From contig JANJXV010000101.1 of NCBI GenBank assembly GCA_024803745.1, positions 1,505,001 through 1,569,000 on the forward strand: a stretch of 64,000 bases of DNA, given 5' to 3'. The position numbers and the translations under genes were made by a program. The notes under the pieces are model-generated. The model ran no database searches. It was not told the DNA's origin and was given only the letters and a program-made list of their open reading frames with translations. This DNA comes from Megascapheus bottae. Taxonomy: Eukaryota; Chordata; Mammalia; Rodentia; Geomyidae. Shown here one piece after another: positions 32,731 to 43,440 of this stretch. The first letter of the stretch is position 1. Every line of letters begins with the position of its first letter.

Positions 32731-33104
32731 GCAAGCAAACATTATTTTCTGTACCACACTCTGTTCTCAATTTCTCAAATTCTTGATCTAAATTTAAAAC
32801 ATTTGCCTAGGTCTTGAGTTGAGCTCTCAACACCAAAAAAAATGAAAACAAGAAGAAAACCCTGATAATCATTCCATATTTTCAAAAAATCTATCTTTGT
32901 GGCCTTCAAGTCCCTGAGGTCAGCCTTGTACAGAAAACAGCAGAGGAATGGGTAGCAAAAGACTGAAGGTTACCCCAAAACTACTTCCCAGGATGCTCTT
33001 TACAGGCAGGGGATGGCATTGCTTTTCAGTTGCCAAAGCACATTTCCAACATACCAGACACTGGTGAGTCACCTCATAGTTCCTGTGGTTTAGGCCCAGC
33101 TTAC
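32731..33104. other. unique sequence, no gene seen
   Basis: A short tRNA-like phrase at about 32805-32850 may be a SINE remnant. Nothing else recognised. Confidence 0.4.
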
Positions 33105-33216
33105 CTGGTCTGCAGCTTGTGGACCCCGTGTCCAGACAGCCGCGTGACTGGAGAAGAGTCTGCTGCTGCAGAGACATCATCCCCTTGATGGCTGGCTGAT
33201 GGAGTTCACTTTGAGG
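33105..33216 (-). other. candidate splice-bounded exon
   Basis: On the minus strand a pyrimidine-rich acceptor (CTTTCCCTTCGTCATGCAG) precedes 33216 and a near-consensus donor (GACCAG|GTAAGC) follows 33105. The 112-nt segment is open in at least one frame (PQSELHQPAIKG..), but no protein family is recognised. It could equally be a chance pair of splice consensus sites or part of a lncRNA. Confidence 0.2.
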
Positions 33217-33499
33217 CTGCATGACGAAGGGAAAGGCCAGAGACGTGAGGTACCCCCAACCCTTCAGCCACTCTTCTTCCATCTAGAAATGCAAGGGCGT
33301 TGTCATGTAAAAGGGCAGGGCTTACAGACTGCCTTGCAGCTGTGAAAAAAAAAATCAACATGAGGGCGAAAGGCTTTGAAACCCAGCCATCAAACAGCAA
33401 CTTCCCTGTTCCTGGAGATCTGTAGGAGAGCTCTTTCTTGGGGTGCACCTGTAGAACCTTCGAGTCTAATCTAAAATACCCTGTCAAGAAGAAGCTGAG

Positions 33500-33990
33500 G
33501 AGCAAGCACAGCCCAGGTAGAAGAGAAGAAGCATGCCGCCATCAGCGGGCTTCGCAGTGGATCAGAACTCTTTAACCCTTGCACCTGGACTGGGACCAGG
33601 TGGGGTTGATTCTACCAAGACTCTGCTTGTAAACAACCCACACCTCTAGTTCCCCTGCCCTGGCCAATCAGATGAAAAAGCCATCACTCCTGGCCAATGG
33701 ACAGACAGGTCTTTTGGTATGCTCTTGTCTCCAACCTTCAATAAAGCCATTGTTTTTCCTTTCAAAGAGCATGTGGGGCCTGTGACCTTCACATGGTCAC
33801 GAATTCCATCCTTGCACCCTTCCGTTACTTGAAGCTTCTCTCCCTCCCTCTCTCTTGTTCCTCTCTCTCACCCCCGTCCTGTTCCCCCTCCATTTTTCTA
33901 TTTCATTCTCTCTCTACTGAAGTTATCCTGTGTCGTCTCTCCCCTCTGTAGTAAATCTCTCTCTACTTCCTACTATACTCTTTTAAGGAC
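33500..33990 (+). mobile_element. possible solo LTR
   Basis: Two CCAAT boxes (33664-33668, 33694-33698), AATAAA at 33740-33745 and a downstream CT-rich stretch (about 33835-33960) are spaced as in a gammaretrovirus-like LTR (U3 CCAAT, R polyadenylation signal, U5). No clear terminal TG..CA or target-site duplication was found, and no internal viral region adjoins it. Function and family unproven. Confidence 0.35.
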
Positions 33991-34230
33991 CCCTTGGTTG
34001 GCTACATAGGAGCTAGTTTTTGTTTGGAGAGTAAGCTTAAGGAATTATCTAATATTCTCCTGTGTGTGTTGTGTTGTGTGTTGAGACTTGAACTCAGGCT
34101 TGGGCACTGTCCCTAAGCTTTTTCCTTTTTTTTTTTTTTTTGCTCAAGGCTAATGCTCTACCACTTGAGCCACAGATCTACTTTTGGCTTTTTTTTTCAG
34201 TAGTTAATTGGAAATAAGAGTGTCAGGTAC

Positions 34231-34645
34231 GGGGCCGGGAGTTTGGCCTACCGGTAGAGTGCTTGCCTAGCATGCATGAAGACCCAGGTTCGATTCCTCA
34301 GTAATACATACATAGAAAAAAGCTGGAAGTGGTGCTGTAACTCAAGTGGTAGAGCACTAGCCTTGAGAAAAAGACTAAGGATGGGCCAGGAGTTTGGCCT
34401 AGTGGTTAAAGTGCTTGCCTAGCATGCATGAAGACCCGGGTTCAGTTCCTCGGTACCACATGTAGAAAAAAGCCGAAGTGGTGCTGAGGCTCAAGTGGTA
34501 GAGCTCTAGCCTTGAGAAAGTCCAAGGACAGTGCTCAGGCCCTGAGCTCAAGCCCAGGACTGGCAAAAAAAAAAAAAGAGAAAAAGACTAAGGACAGTGC
34601 TCAGTCCCTGAGTTCAAGCCCCATGACTGGCAAAAAAAAAAAGTC
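34231..34645 (+). mobile_element. IDL-Geo SINE (older, interrupted)
   Basis: Inserted into the antisense 7SL-headed SINE, flanked by TCAGGTAC (34223-34230 and 34646-34653; one mismatch if extended to 12 bp). Its left monomer carries 'GGTAGAGTGC', the older diagnostic state. It is interrupted after 'AAGACTAAGGA' by the copy at 34383 and resumes at 34595. Confidence 0.92.
34383..34577 (+). mobile_element. IDL-Geo SINE (younger, nested)
   Basis: Inserted inside the Geo half of the older IDL-Geo copy. Perfect 17-bp target-site duplications GAGAAAAAGACTAAGGA lie at 34365-34381 and 34578-34594. It carries the young-subfamily GGTTAAAG change shared with the copies at 24195 and 25931. Confidence 0.96.
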
Positions 34646-34715
34646 TCAGGTACTTTCTGCCCAGGATGGTTTTGAACCATAAGCTTCCTGCTGAATTACA
34701 GAATGCATACCTGTC

Positions 34716-35213
34716 CAACGGGCCCGTTAGACTACCTTCTTTCTACATCAGAAAGAAATGTCCCACAAACATCCTTGGAATGGAAGTGATGGTTTCTGGG
34801 TCCATCTTGAGTCTTGGTACAGGACACCAGTAAAGAGAGGAAAATAGGAAAAGACTCTTGTTCCACATCACTGAACCTAAATAGAGTTCATGCTGTAGGG
34901 ACATTAAAATTCTTGTCCTTTTCTTTTCCCCCTCAAGCCTTTTATGACTTCTGATTTCCCATCTGAGCGAGATGATGAAGAAGAAGCCTCCTATAAAGAC
35001 AAGAGCGGGCAGAGACAAAGCAAGCCCTGAAACTTCTGGGATACACATAAATGCCGGGTGCCTAAGGATGTTTAAATTTCAGACAACCAACGATTCTTTT
35101 TTTTTTCTTTGAGGGCAAGTAGGATCTAAATATTGCATGAAACAGACTTCTTTTGGCAAAATGATTCACAGTCTATCTACAGTTCAGATCTAACCGGGTA
35201 TCTTGCACCTTAC
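34716..35213. other. unique sequence, no gene seen
   Basis: A minus-strand open frame (34743-35048) has a hydrophobic run (LALSLPALVFIGGFFFIISL) and an acceptor-like TGTATCCCAG before it, but its phase does not fit the candidate exon at 35214-35477. It resembles no family I know. Confidence 0.3.
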
Positions 35214-35477
35214 CTGACATCTCTGCTCTTTTCCTCCATTCGCACCCAGCTGCCAGGTGTGCCAGGGTCTAGACAGCATCTCAGCTGATGCTGACTCGAC
35301 TGCAGAGACCATGCCCCGAACCACAGGCCAGACCACGGTGGTTCCGTTGACACTGCGTCCTGACACGCAATCACCTTGGGTTGTCCATTTCTCAGTGTGT
35401 GAAGAGCAGGCATCGAGGGGAACCATCAACCAGCAATCCACCTCATAGACATTGTAGCCCTCCTCTTCCTGGGGACC
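35214..35477 (-). other. candidate splice-bounded exon, 264 nt
   Basis: On the minus strand CACTGCTTTCTCCAG precedes 35477 and ATGTCAG|GTAAGG follows 35214, both close to consensus. The 264-nt interval is a multiple of three and open throughout in the frame starting at its first base (88 residues, GPQEEEGYNVYEVDCW..). There are two NXT/S-like sites and several cysteines, but no family is recognised. The plus strand of the same interval also has an acceptor-like site, which weakens the case. Confidence 0.25.
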
Positions 35478-36133
35478 CTGGAGAAAGCAGTGATCTGAAT
35501 GAGTTCTGAGCAGACTCCCACAGGGGACAGGGACCTGCTTGGATGGTAGAAGGCAACCCTAGGGTCCTTATGAGAATACTAATGTCCTCAGACCCCTGCC
35601 AAATGAAATCACATGGTGGAGGGTGGGGGACAGGGGCTGGGTGTCTGGCTGGCCTCAACACCTGTGCGGAAATAGCAGCAATTCTTCAGGACCTGGAATC
35701 CAACTGGAGAGTATGATGAGAGATTGCCTTCAGCAATATAGTGGATTCTAAGACACTGGACCAGCAGCGACATCTCCGGCTACTTGATTCCCCAAGCATG
35801 GCCTTGCTTCCTCTGTTCCTCACCTTTAGATTTCTTTTCTGCCTAATGCCATCAGCCACCTTTTCTGTCGTCTCTTGTGCCACAGAAACTCCGGCTGCTA
35901 CACTTCTGCAGGGAAAGAATGAATTAAATTATATTACATTGGAGTTTTAGAGAACTTTTGTTTTGTCACAAGTCTAGCTTTGTTGGTTTTTTTTGTGTGT
36001 GTGTGTTGTTGTTGTTTTTAAAATGAAGTCTAGAGAAACATTACCAACCCACATAAGTTTCTTGTTCTCCAGAGCTGACGACACAGATAATGAAGCCTAA
36101 TGTTGATAATGATTGTTCTAGACAAAAGATAGC
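35478..36133. other. unique sequence, no gene seen
   Basis: A short TG/TTG repeat at about 35995-36017. No supported gene. Confidence 0.4.
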
Positions 36134-36184
36134 AGGGAGGATGGAGGGAGGGAGGAAGAGAGAGAGAGAGAGAAAGAGAGAGAG
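36134..36184. repeat. (GGGA)n/(GA)n tract
   Basis: About 50 bp of plus-strand purine, GGGAGG then GA units. Confidence 0.9.
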
Positions 36185-37443
36185 AATCATAATATTTTTA
36201 AAAAGTATGTCATGGGTTGCATTCATTTGGACACAAATAAGAAACCAGGCAGATACCAGGAGACCAGACTGAGTATTTTAAGTTTGTCATGCTTGAATAA
36301 TGGATTATTGTGTGCAGGCTGATGATGGAATAATTCCACCAATCCCAACACTCTCCCCACCACCACCAGAAAAAAAAAATCATGCACTTTTCCCCTGCTG
36401 CCAAATACACAAAGAAAGCAGGACACCAGAATGAAATCTGTGCCGTAGGGAAGGAGTCCATTTCCTTCTCCTCTTGGGACTTCTCAGCAGGTAAATATTG
36501 ATTACATTTTCCCAGTACCTCGAGCCATTATTTCTGATATGGCCACCTGCTCCCAGATATGAATTCCACATACCCACCCTCTGCCCCTCCCCCAAGGTCT
36601 CCATAAGGATAGCACATCAACTGAGGAGAAAATTCTTTTTTTCTCCTGAAGAAGCTTGGCAAGAAAGACCTCTAATTAGGAGCATTTAATCCCTGTCTCT
36701 AATACTTGTTTCCTCAGAAAATGACAACACGTGTCCACCCCGCAGATCGTTCTTCACCTCACACCACACCTGACGTTTGACAAGACAGGGACACCAGGCG
36801 AGGCCCAGAAGGTAGGACCAGGCTGGAAGACAACAGTGTCAGAGGCCTGGCACTTTTTGGTTCTCAGATGAATTATTGATGTCGCCTCAGGGATTTGTGG
36901 AGCGGCAGCGGTGGCAGGGGTGAGGAGACGGCTGGTGGTTTGTCCTGGAATTGGCACAAGGGCTGGTAATTAAGCCTGCTGACACTTCCAGGGTACCAAT
37001 ACTACTGCCAGCTGGCTGTCAAGTGCCCACCGTCTGATCCTGCCATCCACAGGAATACATTGTGGGCAAGATTTATGCACGGCCGTCTGTGGACGTCTGT
37101 CTCCTGACACTAGCTCTGTGGTCATGAGGGGGTGGGAGTGTTGGCTGTGTATGGCCTCAGCGAACCCTCCAGCTGCTGAGTCTAAGTGCTAGCCCAGCTT
37201 CCAAGAGCATGTAGTAAAATTCCACTGCAGAAGGCAGGCCATGGAAGGAATGGTTCTGCTCTAGGTTGGGTTCCACTCAGCACCATAGAGCCAGCACCCT
37301 AGAATTACTCCACACCTGCAAGGCTGCATTTATCCACTAGCTCCATCTGCTGCTGGGTGACTTCCAGGGACGTTCACTCTGGACGCTGCCAGCTCGTCCT
37401 TCACCCTGAGCATCTGCCTGCAGGACAGAAGAGCCCTCAAGAA
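36185..37443. other. repeat-free block, possible conserved regulatory DNA
   Basis: No transposon is recognised over about 1.25 kb. The segment 36830-37000 has mixed composition, scattered CpGs and homeodomain-like words (GAATTATTGATG, GGTAATTAAGC), the style of mammalian developmental enhancers. This is inference only. No exon seen. Confidence 0.35.
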
Positions 37444-37621
37444 GACAGCTGCCTAGTGGTAGAGTGCTTGCCTAGCATGCATGAAGCCCTGGGTTTGATT
37501 CCACATACATAGAAAAGGCCAGAAATGGTGCTATGACTCAAGTGGTAGAGCATTAGCCTTGAGAAAGCTCAAGGACAATGCCCAGGCCCAGGACTGGCCA
37601 AAAAAAAAGAAAACTAAAAAA
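37444..37621 (+). mobile_element. IDL-Geo dimeric SINE, 5' end lost
   Basis: Starts inside the A box region ('GCCTAGTGGTAGAGTGCTTGCC'). B box 'GGTTTGATTCC', Geo half and A-tail are present. The 'TCAGTACCA' spacer after the B box is deleted. Confidence 0.88.
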
Positions 37622-38071
37622 GGAACCAATAGCCAACACTAGGTGACTGTGATTAGTTAAGCATGCTCTATGCATCCATCCAATGAAATACAACTCAGTC
37701 AAGAAGACTGAGTATATATGTGCAAGCATTGAAGAAAAGTTATTGATTTGAAAAAATAGATCACAAAGTTGTATATTCCATACTATGATTATGTCCAGTG
37801 GGGTTTCAAATATATTGAGGGGGATGCTATTCCTGTGTCATTTCATTTTCTCACCTCTAATTTTATAAAAGGTTCAATTCTGGGGTTTAAGAAACTCAAT
37901 AACACAATGAATTCTCTTTTCAGTACCATGAATTACCTTTTCACTTGGATTGCAAGAAAGACACTCATATAACTGAGATTGACCTCAGGAGAGCAGAGAG
38001 AAAGGGAGAATTGATGACTGGTTTTTCCTCCCCTGCCCTTGCCTATTTGTTTACTTTGTTATTTGTTTCTT
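37622..38071. other. unique sequence, no gene seen
   Basis: AT-rich, possibly an old LINE remnant around 37670-37760 ('ATGAAATACAACTCAGTCAAG'); not assignable. Confidence 0.35.
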
Positions 38072-38272
38072 TATTTAGAACCAGGGTTTAAACTCAGGGC
38101 CTTGGACTCACTTCACTTGCTTGTTTGACTGACACTCCAACTCAAGCTAAGCCTCCAGCCTGACTTCTTCCTGAATATTTTGAAGATGGAGTCTCACGGG
38201 CTTTTTAGTCTGGATTGGGCTCATAACACAATCCTCTGAGTTCAGCCTCCTGAGTAAGCGCGAGCTGCCAGT
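38072..38272 (-). mobile_element. degenerate 7SL-headed SINE
   Basis: Antisense: 'GAACCAGGGTTTAAACTCAGGG', 'AACTCAAGCTAAGCCTCCAGC' then 'GAGTTCAGCCTCCTGAGTAAGC'. Strong decay. Confidence 0.55.
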
Positions 38273-39159
38273 AGCCAACTGGTTCTTTCTTTGCACTGTT
38301 TCTCCCCTCTGACCTTGGCTTTTTTTGTTTGGATGGACCCCTCCATCTTGCCACCCTCCACCACGCTCACCCCCAATTCTGTGTAATTTCCAATTTCATT
38401 CAGAAAGGAAAGCCAGGATGTCAAACTTCAAACTAAGAGGTGCTCTATGTTTCACACTCATTGATAATCTTTCCCAGTGTACAGTTCATTTGAGGCACCC
38501 CAATTCCTTTCCTCTGGTCTGCTGTCAGCTCTTTTCTGAAGAGTTAACGCTCTTTTTGAAATAGAGTCAAAGATAGTTGGGCCCAAAAGAAGATAAGCAT
38601 ATGTTTGTGCAAGCTGGAAAATTGTCCTATATGGAACAGAGTCAAAATAAATCAATAAAAGCAGTTTCGGGCAGGCACGACAAAGAAAAAAACTGTTAAT
38701 TACTAGTATTACCATTGATAGCTATTCATTTGAGACTTTTGTTCAGTAAAGGCAATTGTTTGCTCCTGTTATATAACCAAAATCAAGAGAATTTACAAAG
38801 AACGAGAGAGGGGGAAAAATCTTCTCAGCTGAAACTCAGACAAAAGCCTTGAAGGGAAAATGAGACAAGCGATATTTTCTGGGGATTTACTGAGACAAAT
38901 CAGCTCAGAAAAGACACAAACCTGTTCGTTTCATCCCAACACCATCCATTCTCGTCTGGTTTTATTCCTTGCATATAAATTTCAAGTTTGAAAGGACCCA
39001 GATATAGAACCTTTTAAGATACTTCTCCACATTGAAAAGATTTCCTCCTTCTCAAAAGGGATTTTTGTTCTTAGCCGAATCCTTTGAAAAAAATTATATA
39101 TATATATACATATATATAATTACACATACACATACACAGCCAAATCCTGAAGATCTCTA
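38273..39159. other. unique sequence, no gene seen
   Basis: A small TA repeat at about 39093-39118 and CA at 39121-39137. No gene recognised. Confidence 0.45.
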
Positions 39160-39300
39160 TAGTCCCAAAGACCTGAGTTCAATATCTATTTCTACTCCAA
39201 CAAGGCTCCATGACAGTTGACAGTTTGCAAAGGGTTGTCTGAACATCTCTGCTCCTGTGTAAAGTGAAGATAATACCCACCCACAGAACCATGCCCATCT
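39160..39300 (+). mobile_element. MIR-like ancient SINE
   Basis: 'GACCTGAGTTCAATATCTATTTC', 'GTGTAAAGTGAAGATAATACC' follow the MIR order; diverged. Confidence 0.5.
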
Positions 39301-39514
39301 AATCCTGCTTGAGGCCCTCCAGCTCTCAGCGTCCAGTCAGAGACAGGAAGTGACTTGAGCATGTCAAACAGAACTATAATGTAGGGGAACTGTTACATAA
39401 ATAATAAAAGACCTAAGTCCCGAACAGAACCATGAGGCAACTCCGTGTTGGTGAAATAGCTCTGCAAGTCTAGTTAGAGGTTGTAAAGATTCCATGGGAA
39501 AGCATAGCAATTCT

Positions 39515-39893
39515 TTTTTTTTTGCATTTTTTTATTGTAATTAGTAAAAGGGTTACATGATATTTGCCAGATAGAAGGTGCATTAATTCACGTACATTGA
39601 TACCCTTTCACATGTCTTGGTACTCATTTCCCTACCCCCCACCTGTCTTGGTTTTCCCCCCTTCCCTATCAAATAACCAAATACAAATAAATTCAATATA
39701 TCAGATAACAAAGTGAGATACTATAACAATATGAGATAACCAAGGGACAGCAAAGGAGATGAGAGACAACATAGTACATTAAGGACAACAATTATTCGTT
39801 ATATGGCTTTTGTTTCAGTATCCTGGAGGTCCTTTCAATTAGCTTCATACTATATGGCCTTATGTATCAAGGTTTTGCTCTATTGCAAATCTC
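39515..39893 (-). mobile_element. 5'-truncated lineage-specific L1 (379 bp)
   Basis: Only 3' UTR remains. Left end is the reversed A-tail (TTTTTTGCATTTTTTTATTG). Target-site duplications AAAGCATAGCAATTCT (39499-39514) and AAAGCATAGTAATTCT (39894-39909) differ by one base. The L1 sequence closely matches the copies at 17.7, 41.3, 52.6 and 54.5 kb. Confidence 0.93.
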
Positions 39894-39916
39894 AAAGCAT
39901 AGTAATTCTAAATAAA

Positions 39917-39987
39917 GACTGGGGATGTCACTCCAGTAGAGTGTTTGCATAACAACTGCAGGGTCCTGAGTTCAAGCCCCAAACTCA
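39917..39987 (+). mobile_element. monomeric tRNA-like SINE fragment
   Basis: 'GGGGATGTCACTCCAGTAGAGTG' and 'GGTCCTGAGTTCAAGCCCC' are A- and B-box-like regions, comparable to the monomeric element at 22763. Confidence 0.5.
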
Positions 39988-39995
39988 ATTTTGAG

Positions 39996-40098
39996 TTCAA
40001 TTTTGCTGGTTCTGGGGCTTGAACTCAGGGCCTGGGCTCTGTCCCTGAGCCTCTTTGTGCTCAAGGATAGTGCTCTACCACTTGAGCCACAGCACCAC
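39996..40098 (-). mobile_element. Geo monomer alone
   Basis: Antisense Geo unit: 'GGTTCTGGGGCTTGAACTC', 'GTGCTCAAGGATAGTGCTC', 'CCACTTGAGCCACAGCACC'. Neither a tRNA-like nor a 7SL head adjoins it. Confidence 0.75.
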
Positions 40099-40479
40099 TC
40101 CCTCGAGGGATATTCTTATATAGTTTCAGCACCCAGAAGAGCCATAGAGCTTTTCCTTCTAGAAACCAGAAAGACAGTGGGGTCATATTGGCCATCTTTG
40201 ATCACATGACCTCCCTGGACCAATCCCATAGATGCAGAGAAATGGACTGGATTGGTATATCTATCTGCCTGTGGATCAGATTGATCTCTATCCAAACCAC
40301 CTGGACTAAAATAATAGTAATAATAACAACAGCAGCAACTATCACCATCATCAAAGTAGTATTAACCGAAAGGGAAGGAAAGAGATCCTAAGAGGTAAAC
40401 TAAGAGGTGTCAACCTTCACCAAGACAAAAAACAAGTAACTCTTTTTGATCATAATTTACTTGAATATTTAATATTTTA
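40099..40479. other. unique sequence, no gene seen
   Basis: Includes imperfect (AAT/CAG)-type trinucleotides at about 40310-40355. No gene. Confidence 0.45.
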
Positions 40480-40650
40480 CTACTTTTCAGAGAATAGTAT
40501 CTCTAGTGCACAAATGAGAATAGCAAAGTTGCAAGAGTTTAAGGAAGTTACCCAAGGTCCCAGAGTTGGAAAATGGTTGTGCTTAGGCTTGAACCCACCA
40601 CATGTCTCTACTATTAAAACTCATGTCTCTTCTTTTACACCATGCTGGTA
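40480..40650 (-). mobile_element. MIR (antisense)
   Basis: 'GTGCACAAATGAGAATAGC', 'GGAAGTTACCCAAGGTCCCAG' and 'TTAGGCTTGAACCCACC' match the antisense MIR core well. Confidence 0.7.
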
Positions 40651-40865
40651 TCTTACTGAGTAGCAAGCATGGAGCATGAAATAATCCAAAGTGATTGCTT
40701 GGGGGCCAGTGAATGTCTTAATCTTCACTGTTAAATACTAAAATCTGCATGTGCACGTGTGCTCATTTCCTGGTGTCATAAATTGAATATTCACTCCCTT
40801 CCATTTCCCATTAAAACATAGCATGAATTAAAGGGTTTCATTTTCATCACTCAAATAGAGACCTT

Positions 40866-41124
40866 AAGCCCCATGCTGGAGGCTTACCCCTGTAATCCTA
40901 GCTACTCAGGAAGCTGAGATATGAGGATCATGGTTCAAAGCCAGCCTGAGATATGAGGATCATGGTCTGGAAAGTCCATGAAGCTCTTATCTCCAATTAA
41001 CCAACAAAAACCTGGAAGTGGAGCTGTGACTCAAGTGGTAGAATGCTAGCCTTCAACAATTTAAAAAAAAAAGCAGCTCAGGAACAGTGCCCAGGCCCTG
41101 AGTTCAAGGCCCAGTACTGGCACA
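40866..41124 (+). mobile_element. 7SL-headed Geo SINE with internal duplication
   Basis: Head with 'GAGATATGAGGATCATGGT' present twice (from about 40916 and 40949), then junction and Geo half with an A-run insertion (about 41061-41073) and end 'GAGTTCAAGGCCCAGTACTGGC'. It is followed by an AAT repeat. Confidence 0.85.
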
Positions 41125-41167
41125 AATAATAATAATAAAATAATAATAATAATAATAATAATAATAG
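41125..41167. repeat. (AAT)n microsatellite at SINE tail
   Basis: AAT units starting at the SINE's A-tail. Confidence 0.93.
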
Positions 41168-41280
41168 TTTATCCTTTACCGATTGATGGATCTCACACAT
41201 ACTTAGAACTCCAACTACCTGGTCCTCAACCCAATGAAGTTACAGGGTTTGCTCTAAGAGTGTAAAACTTGAGTCATGGC

Positions 41281-42192
41281 ATCTCTGGTCATAAAAGAAA
41301 TGCAAATCAAAACAACTTTAAGATTCCACCTCACTCCATTTAGAATGGCTAGGATCAAGAAATCTAATAATAACAGATGCTGGAGGGGAGGTGGACAGGA
41401 GGGATCACTACTACACTGTTGGTGGGAGTGCAAACTTGTTCAACCTCTATGGAAAGCAGTATGGCAGTTCCTCAAAAGACTAAATATAGAGCTCCCCTAT
41501 GACCCAGCAATTCCACTACTTGGCATTTACCAATCGTCCAGAAACAAGGACCTACTAAATCCACTAGCACAACAATGTTCATTGCAGCACTATTCACCAT
41601 AGCAAAGATATGGAACCAACCCAGATGTCCCTCAGTTGATGAGTGGATCAACAAGATGTGGTATTTATACACAATGGAATTCTATGGTGCTCTCAGAAAG
41701 AATGACATCACCCATTTGTAAGGAAATGGAAAGACTTAGAAAAAAATCATATTAAGTGAAGGAAGCCAGACTCAAAGGAACATAGGCTCAATGGTTTCCC
41801 TCATTTACAATAATCAGTAGAAACCTTGGGCTCTCCTAGGAGAGGTTCACAATAGAGCAAAACCTAGATACATAAGGCCATACAGTATGATGCTAAATGA
41901 AAGGATCTCTAGGATATAGAAACAGAAGCCATATAATGAGTGATTGTTGTCCTTTTGCTGTCCCTTTATCTCATATTGTTACAATATTTCACCTTGTTAT
42001 CTGACATATTTTATATACGCTTAATTGAAATAGGAGAGGGAAGGGGGAAAATCAAGATGTATGGGGAGAGGGGGAGGGAAATGGGAACCATGACATGAGA
42101 AAGGGTATCAATATTTATGAAGTAATGTACCTTCTATCTGATGAATATAATGTAACCCTTCTATTAATTACAATAAAAATATATGAAAAAAA
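41281..42192 (+). mobile_element. 5'-truncated lineage-specific L1 (912 bp)
   Basis: Contains the ORF2 C-terminal coding remnant ([40 protein letters not shown]; frame broken around 41530), stop, 3' UTR with a G-rich purine stretch (about 42029-42085) and an AATAAA-containing tail. Perfect 12-bp target-site duplications TTGAGTCATGGC lie at 41269-41280 and 42193-42204. Non-functional because of truncation and frameshift. Confidence 0.95.
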
Positions 42193-42204
42193 TTGAGTCA
42201 TGGC

Positions 42205-43317
42205 CAGGCTTCCTCCAGGTCCTTCAGAAGTGAAACTCCAGTTGTTCAGGTCTATCACCTTTCTTGAGTACATTTCCCCTCAGTCATTTACTGTGATCCG
42301 ATACCCCAAGGACCCTTGTTCAGAAATGGCAGGGCGCTGTCACTGCCAACTGCAGGGAGAGCTCCTTCCTATAGCTGTTACAGGCCCCCTTGTCTCCTTC
42401 CTGCATCTGCACTTGGGACCACAAGAGGCAACGTGCACAATGGCAATCTCTTAATAGGATTATATCTTTTTCTGCACATCCCATCTCTAGGGATTATTGT
42501 CATTTGTCTCCTGCAAATGACAATCCAGCTTCTCCGGGCTCCCTGGTTGCTGGGGGAGAAATGTTACCGCACAGCTTGTGTCGGATGATGTTTTATAATC
42601 ATAGCAGAAATCCAATATTAATAGAACTGTCTGGGTAAAAAGGTGCGTGCGCTGTTTGTGGAGCCACACGGGTATCCCTGATGTCTGGAAACACCCCTCC
42701 CCCGCGATTTCTTTACTCTGGCATTTCTCCTGTAGACATAAAATTTTAAATCAAGTTGGACCACAGGCACGTATGGGACTATTATGAGGACATCCTGCTT
42801 ACTCTCCCACAGTCCGACAGACACTTTGCACTGCCAACCCTTCATAATGCTCAATGGTGTTTACCATTTTTCCTAAGATACCCTTCTTTTTAATCCCTGC
42901 TTGTCCAAACACATCCTCCTCCGATTGCCTTCCGAGAGCACCTCACTCCGCAATGGTGTTTGACTTCCTGGTGGCAATGAGTCTCCAACTCCTTTGTGAC
43001 CATTGCCTGTATTTTTCGCCTGAACCTCTTTTAACCGCTCACAATTATGGGGGCAGGGGGAGTCAAGGTCCTGGCCCTTGATCTAAACTTCATCCTAACT
43101 TAGAAAAGAATGGGGGCTGAGAAGGATGAAAATGTTCCCCTCTCTCTATTAGTCCCCTCAAACACCCCTCACCCCCAACCACCCAGCTGGGGGGACTATT
43201 ACACTCCTCCCAAAAGAGTGGCCCACACAGCCACGGTTATAGCAAGAGCTCTTGAGAGTAGTAGTGGGGCTGGCCCACAGATCTCACACTAAGAGAATGG
43301 GGTTTGTTGTTCTGTTT
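42205..43317. other. unique, repeat-poor block
   Basis: Holds the inverted repeat at 42496-42524. The segment 42470-42620 is repeat-free with Oct-like (TGCAAAT) and homeodomain words and could be a conserved regulatory element. No exon supported. Confidence 0.4.
42496..42524. repeat. perfect 11-bp inverted repeat, 7-nt spacer
   Basis: ATTGTCATTTG (42496-42506), TCTCCTG, CAAATGACAAT (42514-42524). Exact reverse complements. The right arm overlaps an octamer-like TGCAAATGA word, and each arm has a TGTCA/TGACA half site of TALE homeoproteins, so paired factor binding is conceivable. Confidence 0.8.
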
Positions 43318-43440
43318 CCCTGAAAAGAAAGAGAGGGTCAGAGAGGTTACTGGTTTGCCCAAGGTCACTGAAAGGGAAAACCACCATTAGAAATCCTAGC
43401 TTGTCTAAACCCAGCAGCATCTCAGGGATATGATTCGTAC
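43318..43440 (-). mobile_element. MIR (antisense)
   Basis: 'CCCTGAAAAGAAAGAGAGGG', 'GGTTACTGGTTTGCCCAAGG' and 'AAGGTCACTGAAAGGG' match the antisense MIR core. Confidence 0.65.

Larger units (their letters stand above)
34083..34715 (-). mobile_element. 7SL-headed Geo SINE split by nested insertions
   Basis: Antisense copy whose two parts (34083-34230 and 34654-34715) are separated by an IDL-Geo SINE, which is itself split by another. The left part ends in the duplicated target TCAGGTAC. The right part begins after its second copy and continues with 'TTTCTGCCCAGGATGG'. Confidence 0.9.

Noticed and set aside
34743..35048. 101-codon minus frame with a hydrophobic helix
   Set aside because: Acceptor-like site upstream, but its phase does not join to the neighbouring candidate exon; no family recognised.
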